Origin: Altibacter lentus
GTDB taxonomy: Bacteria > Bacteroidota > Bacteroidia > Flavobacteriales > Flavobacteriaceae
Assembly: GCF_000746845.1 (NCBI RefSeq)
Contig: NZ_KN050846.1
Coordinates: 937,394 to 1,001,393 of the forward strand
Direction: 5' to 3'
Length of the DNA stretch: 64,000 nt
Part shown: positions 16,944-25,769 of the stretch, one piece after another
Layout of the letters: each line of letters begins with the position of its first letter
Numbering within the stretch: the first letter of the stretch is position 1
The notes under the pieces: model-generated
What the model saw: only the letters and a program-made list of their open reading frames with translations
Database searches by the model: none
What the model was told of the DNA's origin: nothing
Program-made: the position numbers and the translations under genes

Positions 16944-18221
16944 CTATAAAGATTTCTTGAATGGCCTAATGATAAGTCGGGCGGCACGATCGTAATTGAT
17001 ATAATTATAGGTCCAGTTGAAAAAGGTCACAACCCTGTTCCTAAATCCGGCCAAGAACCACAAATGCACGAACATCCACAGGAACCAGGCGAAAGCTCCT
17101 GCAAAATGCCATTTCTTTAGATCGACTACAGCTTTATTACGACCTATGGTGGCCATGGTACCCTTATCGTAATACGAAAAAGGCTTTAACTCCTTTTGTT
17201 CGAACATACGCTTCAAATTCTTGCCTAGATGTTTCCCTTGCTGGATGGCCGGTTGTGCTACTTGCGGGTGACCTTTGGGAAAATCCTCTGTTTCCATGAG
17301 TGCCACATCACCCAAAGCATAGATCCCTTCGAACCCTGCTACCCTGTTAAATCGGTCTACTTTGTAGCGGTTGGTTTTTTGAATTAGTGCTTCCCCGTCG
17401 ATTCCCGCTATAGGTGCTCCTGTAACTCCGGCGGCCCAAATAAAAGTGGCTGTTTTAAAAGTTTTTCCATCTTTAGTGGTCACCGTGGTGCCGTCAAAGT
17501 CTTCCACCATAGTATTCAAGTGGACCTCAACTCCCAGCTTCTCGAGGAAGCGTTGTGCTTTTTTAGAAGATTTTTCGCTCATAGGTGGCAGGACACGATC
17601 AAAACCCTCTAATAAGTGAACCCCCATATCTTCTTCCGCCAGTTCGGGGTAGTCATTCTCAAGGATCCCTTTTCTGAATTCAGCCAGCGCACCGGCTAGT
17701 TCCACTCCGGTTGGCCCGGCACCGGCTATCACGAAATTGAGATATCGCTTTCGTGCTTCGGGATCATCGGTAATATCGGCGGCTTCAATATTCTGAAGCA
17801 TCAAACTGCGAATATTCAATGCCTGCGGTACCGTCTTCATGGGCATACTGTGTGTTTCAATGTTCTTGTTTCCGAAGAAATTGGTACGCGTTCCCGTGGC
17901 GATAACAAGATAATCGTAGGCCAGACTGCCAATGGATGTTTCTACCTCTTTTTGTTGGGGATGAATTTGAACTACTTCCGCCAATCGGAAATGAAAATCC
18001 TCTAAATTTCTAAAGATCTTCCGAAGCGGGTATGCAATGGAATCCGGCTCTAGTCCGGCAGTTGAAACTTGATACAGCAACGGCTGGAACGTATGGTAGT
18101 TATGACGGTCGAAAAGGACGATCTGGGCGGGAACCTTCTTTAGCTGTTTTAATAAGGCAATACCGGCAAATCCACCCCCAATCACTACAATTCGGGGGTG
18201 TTTCGTTTCGGGAATATTCAT
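16944..18221 (-). CDS. ndh: Type II NADH:quinone oxidoreductase (NDH-2)
   Basis: Single-subunit, non-proton-pumping NADH dehydrogenase feeding electrons to menaquinone. 425 residues: FAD-binding GGGFAGIALLKQL near residue 15, NADH-binding FVIAGAGPTGVELAGALAEF near 165, FAD-contact IYALGDVAL near 303. A hydrophobic C-terminal region (FAGAFAWFLWMFVHLWFLAG) is the membrane anchor. The family length is about 400-450, so it is complete. It is monocistronic and convergent with the repeat protein gene. Confidence 0.93.
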   Translation of the reverse strand: MNIPETKHPRIVVIGGGFAGIALLKQLKKVPAQIVLFDRHNYHTFQPLLYQVSTAGLEPDSIAYPLRKIFRNLEDFHFRLAEVVQIHPQQKEVETSIGSLAYDYLVIATGTRTNFFGNKNIETHSMPMKTVPQALNIRSLMLQNIEAADITDDPEARKRYLNFVIAGAGPTGVELAGALAEFRKGILENDYPELAEEDMGVHLLEGFDRVLPPMSEKSSKKAQRFLEKLGVEVHLNTMVEDFDGTTVTTKDGKTFKTATFIWAAGVTGAPIAGIDGEALIQKTNRYKVDRFNRVAGFEGIYALGDVALMETEDFPKGHPQVAQPAIQQGKHLGKNLKRMFEQKELKPFSYYDKGTMATIGRNKAVVDLKKWHFAGAFAWFLWMFVHLWFLAGFRNRVVTFFNWTYNYINYDRAARLIIRPFKKSL

Positions 18222-18346
18222 AAGATGCTTCTTCTTCCATAAAGGTACTATTTGTCTCGTGAAGCGCCTATAATTCCTATAATTTTTATGATTTTTGTAA
18301 CAAAGAAGTGAGCAACCACACTAATTGATTAACTAACAAAAAACCA

Positions 18347-18841
18347 TTGACAAAAGAGCTTGAACATAGTTTTGTAACCCAGCTGGAAGAAAATCAAAAC
18401 ATTGTCCACAAGATATGTCGTTTGTACACGAATGACAGCGATTCGCATAACGACCTATTTCAGGAAATAACTATTCAATTATGGAAGGCGTTTCCTAAGT
18501 TTCGGGGCGATTCGAAGTTTAGTACCTGGATGTATCGGGTGGCACTGAATACTGCGATCACATTGTACCGAAAATCAAAACGGTCCATAAAAACGCAGGA
18601 TTTTGAAGCCGTGAGTTTTAAGATCACAGCCGAAGCCTACGATAATACCGTAGAAGAGCAGTTAAAATTAATGTACAGCGCAGTGAAGGACCTAAATGAT
18701 ATTGACAAAGCACTTGTGTTCCTTTATCTGGAAGATAAGAATTATAGAGAGATCTCAGAAACACTGGGAATTTCAGAAGTCAATGCCCGAGTGAAGATGA
18801 ACCGTATTAAAGAGAAATTAAGAACTATTTTAAATCCGTAA
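18347..18841 (+). CDS. ECF-family RNA polymerase sigma factor
   Basis: 164 residues from a TTG start (18347). Region 2: QNIVHKICRLYTNDSDSHND, LFQEITIQLWKAFPKFRGDS, FSTWMYRVALNTAITLYRKS. Region 4: KALVFLYLEDKNYREISETL, GISEVNARVKMNRIKEKLR. It is cotranscribed with the membrane protein starting 6 bp downstream, in the manner of sigma/anti-sigma pairs. GATTTTTG at 18290-18297 is a candidate -7 element. Target genes are unknown. Confidence 0.88.
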   Translation: MTKELEHSFVTQLEENQNIVHKICRLYTNDSDSHNDLFQEITIQLWKAFPKFRGDSKFSTWMYRVALNTAITLYRKSKRSIKTQDFEAVSFKITAEAYDNTVEEQLKLMYSAVKDLNDIDKALVFLYLEDKNYREISETLGISEVNARVKMNRIKEKLRTILNP

Positions 18842-18847
18842 CCCCCA

Positions 18848-19495
18848 ATGGATGAGTTAGAATTATTAAAGAAGCAGTGGCAGACCAGGGAGCAGGAGTT
18901 TCCTAAATTGTCGTATCAAGACATCTATAAGATGTTACTCAAAAAGTCTTCTTCCATCGTAAAATGGATCTTCCTAATAAGTATAGGAGAGATCGTACTA
19001 TGGACCGTCTTGGCATTTCTAGTTCCGGAGTCAAGCAGAGAGATCAATAATGGCATTGGTCTTAAGATCACTTTCATGATCATCAACATCTTCCATTATG
19101 CCGTGTTTGTGGTGTTCATCCTTCTGTTTTATAAGAACTACCGCACGATTCGGGTGACGGATTCCATCAAAGAATTAATGGGGAACATCCTTAAAACCCG
19201 AAGAACAGTAAAATACTTCGTGATCTATAATGTTGGTGTTTCGGTATTACTTTTTATTGGGGTAAATATGTTTTACTACACTAAAAAAGATCAACTGTAC
19301 GAATTAATGACCAGTACGTACGAGGGTTACAGCGCCATTCCACCCGAAAGTTTTACCTCGGTATTCTTTTTAAGTCAATTAATAGGCGGGGTTATTATAA
19401 TTGGACTGCTACTCCTTTTCTATCGATTGATCTACGGAATCTTACTACGCCGACTTAAACGTAACTACAATGAACTGGAAAAAATGGAGATCTAA
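18848..19495 (+). CDS. Four-helix membrane protein partnered with the sigma factor
   Basis: 215 residues. A soluble N-terminus (MDELELLKKQWQTREQEFPK) is followed by four membrane helices (about residues 38-58, 72-94, 120-140 and 172-195) and a basic tail. Flavobacterial ECF sigma genes are often followed by a protein of this type, so it may serve as the anti-sigma or sensing partner, but it shows no RskA-type or zinc anti-sigma domain. The stop codon lies in the loop of the terminator hairpin at 19482-19509. Confidence 0.78.
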   Translation: MDELELLKKQWQTREQEFPKLSYQDIYKMLLKKSSSIVKWIFLISIGEIVLWTVLAFLVPESSREINNGIGLKITFMIINIFHYAVFVVFILLFYKNYRTIRVTDSIKELMGNILKTRRTVKYFVIYNVGVSVLLFIGVNMFYYTKKDQLYELMTSTYEGYSAIPPESFTSVFFLSQLIGGVIIIGLLLLFYRLIYGILLRRLKRNYNELEKMEI

Positions 19496-19515
19496 GAGGA
19501 TCTCCATTTCTTTAA
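19482..19515 (+). terminator. Intrinsic terminator overlapping the stop codon
   Basis: Perfect 11-bp stem AAATGGAGATC / GATCTCCATTT (19482-19492 and 19499-19509) with a 6-base loop. The TAA stop of the upstream membrane protein is at 19493-19495, inside the loop. A T-rich tail follows. Confidence 0.75.
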
Positions 19516-19562
19516 TAGAAATATGTCTTAGGAGTAGATTGGAAGGGTACAATAAAGTTAAA

Positions 19563-20366
19563 TTAATAACGCCACTGTCGTTCTTTGTTCAATTCTTCTT
19601 CGGTCTTTAATTCATCTGCCGGGATCACCTTTAGAAAGGAAGGATGTTGTTCGATAGCATATTCCAGTTTCTCAACGATTTGGTCCATGGTCTCATTCTC
19701 ATAATCAATATCTAAGGGTTTTTTGATCTCCATGGATTGAAGGATCCCTTTTTTTCGAACCCGGATTCCTTTTTTATCAAATGAACGCCTAAATCCGTCG
19801 ATCACAATAGGGACTACAATGGGTTTGTTCTGTTTTATGATATGAGCCGTCCCTCGCCGAATGGGTTTCCATGGTTTGGTGGTTCCCTGAGGGAAAGTGA
19901 TTACCCATCCGTCGTTCAAGGCTTTGGAGATATTGCTTACGTCACTCATCTTTACCTGCTTGTTCACCTCCTTGCCTTTTTCACGCCAGGTACGTTCAAT
20001 ACTCACAGAACCGGCATACGCAAGAATTTTTGGCAGTAATCCCGACTGCATGGTTTCTTTGGCCGCAACAAAGTAGATGTTGAGCTTCGGGTTCCACAGA
20101 TACCCAATATTTTTGATGTTATCTTCCCTCCCGCTCAAAGCAGCATTAAAGACATGGAACATCGCCACTACATCGGCAAAATAGGTTTGATGGTTAGACA
20201 CGAAGAGAACGTTCTTATCGGGTAAGGCTTTAATGATCTCACTACCGTCGATCTCTAACGTATTGAATCCTTTAAATCGTCTATGGGTAAGCGCACCCAG
20301 TATCCTTATGAGCCAGCGCTTCAGAAATAATATATGTCCAAATGGATTTCTTTTAAAAAGCCCCAT
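19563..20366 (-). CDS. 1-acyl-sn-glycerol-3-phosphate acyltransferase-like protein (PlsC family)
   Basis: Membrane-associated glycerolipid acyltransferase, 267 residues. The catalytic block reads SNHQTYFADVVAM (around residue 56). The usual HX4D motif has five residues between His and Asp here. The second and third motifs are visible (SIERTWR and FPQGTTKPWKPIRRGTAHI). The C-terminus ends in a charged helical tail (ELKTEEELNKERQWRY). It probably makes phosphatidic acid or a related acylated lipid. It is monocistronic and converges on the sigma factor operon. Confidence 0.85.
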   Translation of the reverse strand: MGLFKRNPFGHILFLKRWLIRILGALTHRRFKGFNTLEIDGSEIIKALPDKNVLFVSNHQTYFADVVAMFHVFNAALSGREDNIKNIGYLWNPKLNIYFVAAKETMQSGLLPKILAYAGSVSIERTWREKGKEVNKQVKMSDVSNISKALNDGWVITFPQGTTKPWKPIRRGTAHIIKQNKPIVVPIVIDGFRRSFDKKGIRVRKKGILQSMEIKKPLDIDYENETMDQIVEKLEYAIEQHPSFLKVIPADELKTEEELNKERQWRY

Positions 20367-20443
20367 GTGTTTGATTTCAATTTTCTTTATTACAAACTTC
20401 AGTTCTAAAAAAACCGAAACACAAAGATACTAAAAATACCCCG

Positions 20444-21085
20444 TTACAGTACTTGTCTCAGCAATTCCCGTACTTCGCTCAGCATCATGGCAGTGGCGCC
20501 CCAGACCACATGACCGTTCAGTAAAAAGGCCGGAACTTCTATATCTGTGGCATACGAAGTGGTAAGTGTTTTGGTCACCAGAATACTGTCGTCCATAAAA
20601 TGCAGTAATGGAACTTCTATTAGCGCCTCAACCTCATCTTCCTGCGGCACGAAAGAGGGTGTTTCGGCTGTGATTCCTAAATACGGCTGTACAAAGAAAT
20701 TGCTTGGCGGAATGTAGATCTCTGTTAGTTCCTTAAGCACCGCAATACGGTTGGACGGTACACCTACCTCTTCTTCGGTTTCCCGCAATGCGGCATGCTG
20801 CAAGGAAGCATCACCAGATTCCATTTTACCGCCCGGAAAACCCACTTGAGCAGAATGTACTCCTTTATACGTTTTTCTTAGAATCAGGATCAAATGTGTT
20901 TCGTAGGCTTGCGACGGATAGAACAACGCCATAACGCCTGCCTTACGAGGTTTGGTCTGCTGTCTGGCGATGGCTTTCAATTCCAGCAAACGCTCGATAG
21001 GAGCCATTTTTAGCTGAATGGATTCTCCGGGAAGATCCATTTTTGTTACTTTTACAATCCGTTTTTCAAATTCTTGAAAGTGCAT
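20444..21085 (-). CDS. NUDIX hydrolase, CoA pyrophosphatase-like
   Basis: 213 residues from the ATG at 21085. The Nudix box reads GGKMESGDASLQHAALRETE followed by EEVGV, and the preceding VHSAQVGFPGG is the usual lead-in of the CoA-diphosphatase (NudL) subgroup. It likely hydrolyses CoA or similar nucleotide diphosphates. The frame extends upstream to 21235, but that part overlaps the divergent isomerase gene and is not Nudix-like. The true starts of the two divergent genes lie one base apart. Confidence 0.88.
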   Translation of the reverse strand: MHFQEFEKRIVKVTKMDLPGESIQLKMAPIERLLELKAIARQQTKPRKAGVMALFYPSQAYETHLILILRKTYKGVHSAQVGFPGGKMESGDASLQHAALRETEEEVGVPSNRIAVLKELTEIYIPPSNFFVQPYLGITAETPSFVPQEDEVEALIEVPLLHFMDDSILVTKTLTTSYATDIEVPAFLLNGHVVWGATAMMLSEVRELLRQVL

Positions 21086-21086
21086 T

Positions 21087-21815
21087 ATGAAAAAGTTACT
21101 CGTGTTAGGAATTGTTTGTGTGGGGTTATTACAAGGTTGTGAAGATAAGAAAAACACTTCCGAAGAAAAAACCGAAACGACCGTAAAAACACCGCTGGAC
21201 ACGATCGCTTCGGAAACTGAAAAAACAGATACCACTGCTGTTTCTGAAGCAACTTCCTACCCCAAGATCACTCAGGAGAACGTCGTTTCTTTCCTTACTC
21301 AGTACGGGACCGAAAATCCTGAAACGAAGGTTCGTATTACCACAAATCACGGCACTATAGACATCCGGCTTTATGAGGATACGCCCATGCATCGGGCAAA
21401 CTTTGTGTATTTAGCAAAACAGAATTATTTTAACAACACCTTTTTTCATCGCGTGGTCAAGAATTTTATCATCCAAGGCGGTAATAGCGATAATGTGAGT
21501 ACGCCCCGCAAAAGAAATGCGATAGGAAGTGACTATCTGCTGCCGGCAGAGATCGTACCGGGAAGGAAACATACCTATGGAACGGTAAGCGGAGCGAAGG
21601 AATACCGGGAGAACCCCGATAAGCAGTCCGCTCCTTTCGAATTCTTTATTTTTCTTGGCCCCCGGAGCGCTACCGGACACCTTAATGGCAATTATACCAT
21701 CTTTGGCCGCGTCACCAATGGAATGGACGTAGTTGAAAAGATCGCCAACCTTCCTGCAGACGATGGTGACTGGCCGCTTCAAAATGTATATATACAGGAT
21801 GTTAGTGTTGAGTAA
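21087..21815 (+). CDS. Cyclophilin-type peptidyl-prolyl isomerase, lipoprotein
   Basis: Catalyses proline cis-trans isomerisation in the periplasm. 242 residues: lipoprotein signal with LLQGC (Cys near residue 18), a Thr/Glu-rich linker to about residue 65, then a cyclophilin domain with TTNHGTIDIRLYEDTPMHRA, FFHRVVKNFIIQGGN (containing the catalytic FHRV) and FFIFLGPRSATGHLNGNYTI. It starts one base from the divergent Nudix gene and overlaps the convergent TRIC-family gene by 14 bp. Confidence 0.92.
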   Translation: MKKLLVLGIVCVGLLQGCEDKKNTSEEKTETTVKTPLDTIASETEKTDTTAVSEATSYPKITQENVVSFLTQYGTENPETKVRITTNHGTIDIRLYEDTPMHRANFVYLAKQNYFNNTFFHRVVKNFIIQGGNSDNVSTPRKRNAIGSDYLLPAEIVPGRKHTYGTVSGAKEYRENPDKQSAPFEFFIFLGPRSATGHLNGNYTIFGRVTNGMDVVEKIANLPADDGDWPLQNVYIQDVSVE

Positions 21816-22425
21816 GTTCCTTCTTCGTATAAATACTGGGCAATGATAGCTTAAAATACACCGCCAGCAACCGAATGGTGATCACCACAGAACCCGACAG
21901 AATCACGACCCAATTCTCACTAAGGGAAGTTTTCAGCAATATAAAATACGTCACCCCACCCAAAATACAGGCCGTGGCATAGATCTCCTTTCTGAAAATA
22001 ATCGGGATCTCATTACATAAGATATCCCGGATCACCCCTCCAAAACAAGCCGACATCGTCCCCAGGGCGATACAGATAAGCGGCGGGAGATCGGCAGCAA
22101 GGCCCTTCTCCACACCCACAATGGTATACAAAGCGATCCCAATGGTATCGAACAAAAAGAGAGACCTTCTAATATACCCCAACCAACGTCTAAAGATCAC
22201 CGCAAACACAGCCGCGCCAAGTATCACATATACGAAGGTGAGGTTACGCATCCAGGTTATGGGGAAATCGATCAACACATCCCGTAAGGTTCCGCCTCCT
22301 ACGGCGGTGACAAAAGCGATGATGAGAATGCCAAAAGGATCCATTCGCTTCTTTAAGGCAGTCAAGACGCCGGAAATGGAAAAGGAAATCGTTCCTAAGA
22401 TGTCGATGATGAAGAATAAACTCAC
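21802..22425 (-). CDS. TRIC/YadS (UPF0126) family cation channel-like membrane protein
   Basis: 207 residues with seven predicted membrane helices and two copies of the family repeat: AVGGGTLRDVLID in the first half and ACFGGVIRDILCNE in the second. Prokaryotic TRIC proteins are trimeric monovalent-cation channels. The start overlaps the stop of the RDD gene by 4 bases, so the two are cotranscribed. Confidence 0.9.
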   Translation of the reverse strand: MSLFFIIDILGTISFSISGVLTALKKRMDPFGILIIAFVTAVGGGTLRDVLIDFPITWMRNLTFVYVILGAAVFAVIFRRWLGYIRRSLFLFDTIGIALYTIVGVEKGLAADLPPLICIALGTMSACFGGVIRDILCNEIPIIFRKEIYATACILGGVTYFILLKTSLSENWVVILSGSVVITIRLLAVYFKLSLPSIYTKKELTQH

Positions 22426-23141
22426 ATGTTCTGGGTATAATAGTTATAATCCTTGATCACTCTGTCAATAAAAGCGACAGGTTCTTCGTCTGTGGTTACT
22501 TCCATCACCGAAGCTACCTTATCGGATAGTTTGAGTATCACTTCTTTATTTCCATTAAATCTTGCTTTCAAAAGAACATTCTTAATGGTCTGTATTTCGG
22601 TATCGGTGAAGACAGTTACCTGCGGGTATTTTGGGGTGTAATCATCCGGAAGGTCCATGAGCAAAGTTTCCGAAAAATGAACCGTTTTCTTTTCGGTGAT
22701 GACGGTTGTGGTAGCGGCGATATCTCCCAGTCGTTGTCCCTTACCATTTAGGAGGATGGTAACGGTTGCTACGGCTCCACTGGAAATACTTACATCAATG
22801 AGTCGCAGCAGCCAACGAATAAAATAATTAGAGAATGCCGGCTTGGAACCATCCAGTTTGACCACCCGTATCTTCATGGCGGCTTTCCCCGGACTTCGCC
22901 CGTTCCAGAAGGTTTCCCACAACAGATGATATAAGAATATAGGGAGCCCCAGAGACATAAAAAGTAAAAAGATAGCATCGTCGTCCACATACGAGATGGC
23001 ATCCAGGACAATAAGCACTCCAATGACGTAAATTACAATCAGAACCGAATCGATAAGGTAGGCAAGAATACGCTCTCCCACCCCCGCTACATTCTGCGAA
23101 ATGTTTACATTTTGAGCGGTTTCTATTTGAAAATTATCCAT
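22422..23141 (-). CDS. RDD-family membrane protein
   Basis: 239 residues from the ATG at 23141 (MDNFQIETAQNVNISQNVAG). The RDD domain is seen in GVGERILAYLIDSVL and SPGKAAMKIRVVKLDG, with three membrane helices, followed by a cytoplasmic C-terminal part of about 90 residues. It stands divergent (37 bp) to the SpoIIM/MoxR/DUF58 operon. RDD genes commonly accompany that cluster, so a shared envelope role is likely but undefined. Confidence 0.87.
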   Translation of the reverse strand: MDNFQIETAQNVNISQNVAGVGERILAYLIDSVLIVIYVIGVLIVLDAISYVDDDAIFLLFMSLGLPIFLYHLLWETFWNGRSPGKAAMKIRVVKLDGSKPAFSNYFIRWLLRLIDVSISSGAVATVTILLNGKGQRLGDIAATTTVITEKKTVHFSETLLMDLPDDYTPKYPQVTVFTDTEIQTIKNVLLKARFNGNKEVILKLSDKVASVMEVTTDEEPVAFIDRVIKDYNYYTQNM

Positions 23142-23178
23142 TAAATCTGTTTCTTTGAGGCAAACCAATTGTGAGATC

Positions 23179-24150
23179 ATGCGCGAAGCTGCCTTTGCGA
23201 AACAAAATAAAGATAAATGGTTAAGATTTGAAAGTGTTCTTCGGAATAATGTTCAAATTCATCCCGACGAATTAAGTGCGCTTTATCTTGAAATTACCGA
23301 CCATTTAAGTTATGCTCAAACCTTTTATCCTAAAAGCAATACACTTCGATACCTCAACGGCTTATCTGTATTGGCGCATCAAAAGATCTATAAAACCAAA
23401 CGGGAATCCAGATCGCGTTTTATCACGTTCTACACCCGGGAATTCCCCTTGTTCTTTTCACGCTATCACAAACAACTGCTTATTGCATTTATAACCTTTC
23501 TGCTTTTTTCAGTGATTGGAGCATATTCGGCTGCGACCGATGGAAATTTCGTTCGGTTGATCCTTGGGGACGCTTATGTGAACATGACCCTTAACAATAT
23601 TGAGAAAGGCGACGCTATGGCGGTCTACAAAGAGATGAATGAGCTCAATATGTTTTTGGGTATTACCATCAATAATATACGGGTGGCACTTTTGGCTTTC
23701 AGCTTTGGGATCTTTTTGAGCCTGGGTACCTTGTTCATTTTAATGCGCAATGCCATCATGCTGGGGTCGTTTCAGTATTTCTTCTACGACCAAGGACTGC
23801 TATGGGAATCGGCTCGTACTATCTGGATCCATGGGACCATTGAGATATCAGTTATCATTATTGCCGGTTGTGCAGGGCTGGTACTGGGAAACAGTATTTT
23901 ATTTCCGGGAACCTATACCAGAAGACAGTCTTTTGTTCGTGGTGCCAAGGATGGCATCAAGATCCTGTTGAGCACGATCCCGTTCTTTATCATCGCCGGA
24001 TTTTTGGAAGGATTTGTGACACGTCACACCGAAATGCCCGACTGGCTGGCAATTTTGATCATTGGCAGCTCTTTATTCCTTATTTTGTTCTATTATGTAT
24101 ACTACCCCATAAAACTTAAAAGAGACCATGAAAGATCACGTGCAGTTTAA
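23179..24150 (+). CDS. SpoIIM (stage II sporulation M)-like membrane protein
   Basis: 323 residues. A soluble N-terminus of about 95 residues begins MREAAFAKQNKDKWLRFESV. Five to six membrane helices follow, with the family motifs NNIRVALLAFSFGIFLSLGT and WIHGTIEISVIIIAGCAGLV. First gene of a seven-frame run (SpoIIM-like, membrane protein, DUF4129, DUF4350, MoxR, DUF58) conserved in Bacteroidetes. I chose the ATG at 23179 because the earlier one (23155) adds only eight non-conserved residues. Function is unknown outside sporulation. Confidence 0.87.
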   Translation: MREAAFAKQNKDKWLRFESVLRNNVQIHPDELSALYLEITDHLSYAQTFYPKSNTLRYLNGLSVLAHQKIYKTKRESRSRFITFYTREFPLFFSRYHKQLLIAFITFLLFSVIGAYSAATDGNFVRLILGDAYVNMTLNNIEKGDAMAVYKEMNELNMFLGITINNIRVALLAFSFGIFLSLGTLFILMRNAIMLGSFQYFFYDQGLLWESARTIWIHGTIEISVIIIAGCAGLVLGNSILFPGTYTRRQSFVRGAKDGIKILLSTIPFFIIAGFLEGFVTRHTEMPDWLAILIIGSSLFLILFYYVYYPIKLKRDHERSRAV

Positions 24151-25003
24151 GCAGCAACGAGAATTAGGCGACATCCTAAGCGATACCTTCAAGTTTTTAC
24201 GAGGAAACGGAAAGCAACTCTTCGGTCTTATTTTTAGGATCGCGGGGCCTGCCCTGGTGATACTCGTACTCGCTTATGTTTATTATATGCAAACTGTTTT
24301 TGGAGGCATGGGAATGGGAGGCTTAGGAATGGGAACTTCCATAGAAAATTTCACAGGAAGTTTTATGGTCTCGTTATTCGTTCTTATGATCTCAGGGATG
24401 GCATATTATGCGCTCCTTTACGGCACCGTATTACACAGCATAAAGTCCTATATAAAAAACGATGGAACGATCATCAAAGAAGAAGTAACAGCCGGTGTAC
24501 GGCAGCATTTTTGGAGTCTGCTGGGATTGAGCATCCTGGGAGGCTTGATGATCGCAATTGGCGTTGTGCTTTGTATCGCCCCCGGCATCTATCTTGCGGT
24601 GGTTCTATCGATTACATTTTCCATACATGTTTTCGACAAAAAGGACGTAACAGATAGTATTGGTTATAGCTTCCAGCTTATTAAAGGAGAGTGGTGGATC
24701 ACATTTGCCACCTTACTGGTACTTATGATCCTGTACTATATCGTTATTATGATCTTTCAAATTCCGCAATACATTTATTTTTTCATCAAGGGATTTGCGA
24801 TCGCCGAAACAGTTTCGGCAGATCCGCGTGAGATGTTCGATTGGATCTATATGGCTTTGAGTTCTATTGGCATCATTGCTCAATATTTACTGCAGGCGAT
24901 CATCGTGATCGCTACGGCGCTTATCTATTACAATTTAAATGAGAAGAAACACTTCACAGGAACCATGGAAACTATCGAATCTTTAGGGGACCGCGAGGTA
25001 TAG
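24128..25003 (+). CDS. Polytopic membrane protein of the MoxR/DUF58 cluster
   Basis: 291 residues, about six membrane helices, with an unusual Gly/Met-rich loop near residues 58-72 (GGMGMGGLGMGTS). A similar protein is found at this place in related clusters; no enzymatic motif is visible. The gene overlaps the end of the SpoIIM-like gene by 23 bp, implying translational coupling. The role is inferred only from its operon. Confidence 0.82.
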   Translation: MKDHVQFKQQRELGDILSDTFKFLRGNGKQLFGLIFRIAGPALVILVLAYVYYMQTVFGGMGMGGLGMGTSIENFTGSFMVSLFVLMISGMAYYALLYGTVLHSIKSYIKNDGTIIKEEVTAGVRQHFWSLLGLSILGGLMIAIGVVLCIAPGIYLAVVLSITFSIHVFDKKDVTDSIGYSFQLIKGEWWITFATLLVLMILYYIVIMIFQIPQYIYFFIKGFAIAETVSADPREMFDWIYMALSSIGIIAQYLLQAIIVIATALIYYNLNEKKHFTGTMETIESLGDREV

Positions 25004-25007
25004 ACAA

Positions 25008-25769
25008 ATGCGAATTCTTTTAATTTTAGTATTCTTTTTTTTCTGTGCTTCGGAAGCGCAGGCACAGGACTCCCTTACGGTTACTGAAGAAAAAGTACTT
25101 CAGTACGATACCATAAGTGAGGTGCGTCCTATGGAACTAAGTAAAGAGACCATTGCGAACTATAAAAAGGACGAAGCTTTCAATTACACCGAAGCAACAC
25201 CCGATGAAGATAATTGGTGGGAACAATTCAAGCGCTGGTTGGCCGGACTGTGGTTTAAATTTTGGGAATGGCTCTTGGGCGACTCGATGAACAAAAGGTT
25301 CTGGGGTTTTATGCTAAAGATCCTGCCATATCTTATTATTGCCGGAATTATCGGGTTTATCATCTGGTTGTTCTACAGGCTTAATCCCGGGGCCAAAATT
25401 TTAAAGTCGGCCGAGGCTCCGGATGTTTTCTTTACCGAAGAAGAAGAGATCATAAAGACCCGCGACATTAAAAACCTTATTCAAAAAGCGCTGGAGGAAA
25501 AGGATTACCGTATGGCGGTACGGTATTCGTATCTGTTGATCTTGAAACAATTGAGCGATGCTCATCTTATCGATTACGAATTCGATAAAACGAACAGCGA
25601 TTATATAGCCGAAATGGCTTCGGGACCGCTCAACCTTCAGTTTCAAAAAGTCACTAATCTTTACGATTATATCTGGTACGGCAGTTTTACCGTCACCGAA
25701 ACCGATTATCAGGTGGCGCAACGAACCTTTCAGAAATTAGAACAACAACTCCCTAAGACCAATGACTAA
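25008..25769 (+). CDS. DUF4129 domain membrane protein
   Basis: 253 residues: a signal peptide (MRILLILVFFFFCASEAQAQ), a Trp-rich juxtamembrane region (FKRWLAGLWFKFWEWLLGD), one membrane helix around residues 105-125, and a cytoplasmic DUF4129 domain near the C-terminus (YRMAVRYSYLLILKQL, YDYIWYGSFTVTETDYQ). Such proteins accompany MoxR-DUF58 systems and transglutaminase-like genes. It overlaps the next gene by 8 bp. Confidence 0.87.
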   Translation: MRILLILVFFFFCASEAQAQDSLTVTEEKVLQYDTISEVRPMELSKETIANYKKDEAFNYTEATPDEDNWWEQFKRWLAGLWFKFWEWLLGDSMNKRFWGFMLKILPYLIIAGIIGFIIWLFYRLNPGAKILKSAEAPDVFFTEEEEIIKTRDIKNLIQKALEEKDYRMAVRYSYLLILKQLSDAHLIDYEFDKTNSDYIAEMASGPLNLQFQKVTNLYDYIWYGSFTVTETDYQVAQRTFQKLEQQLPKTND

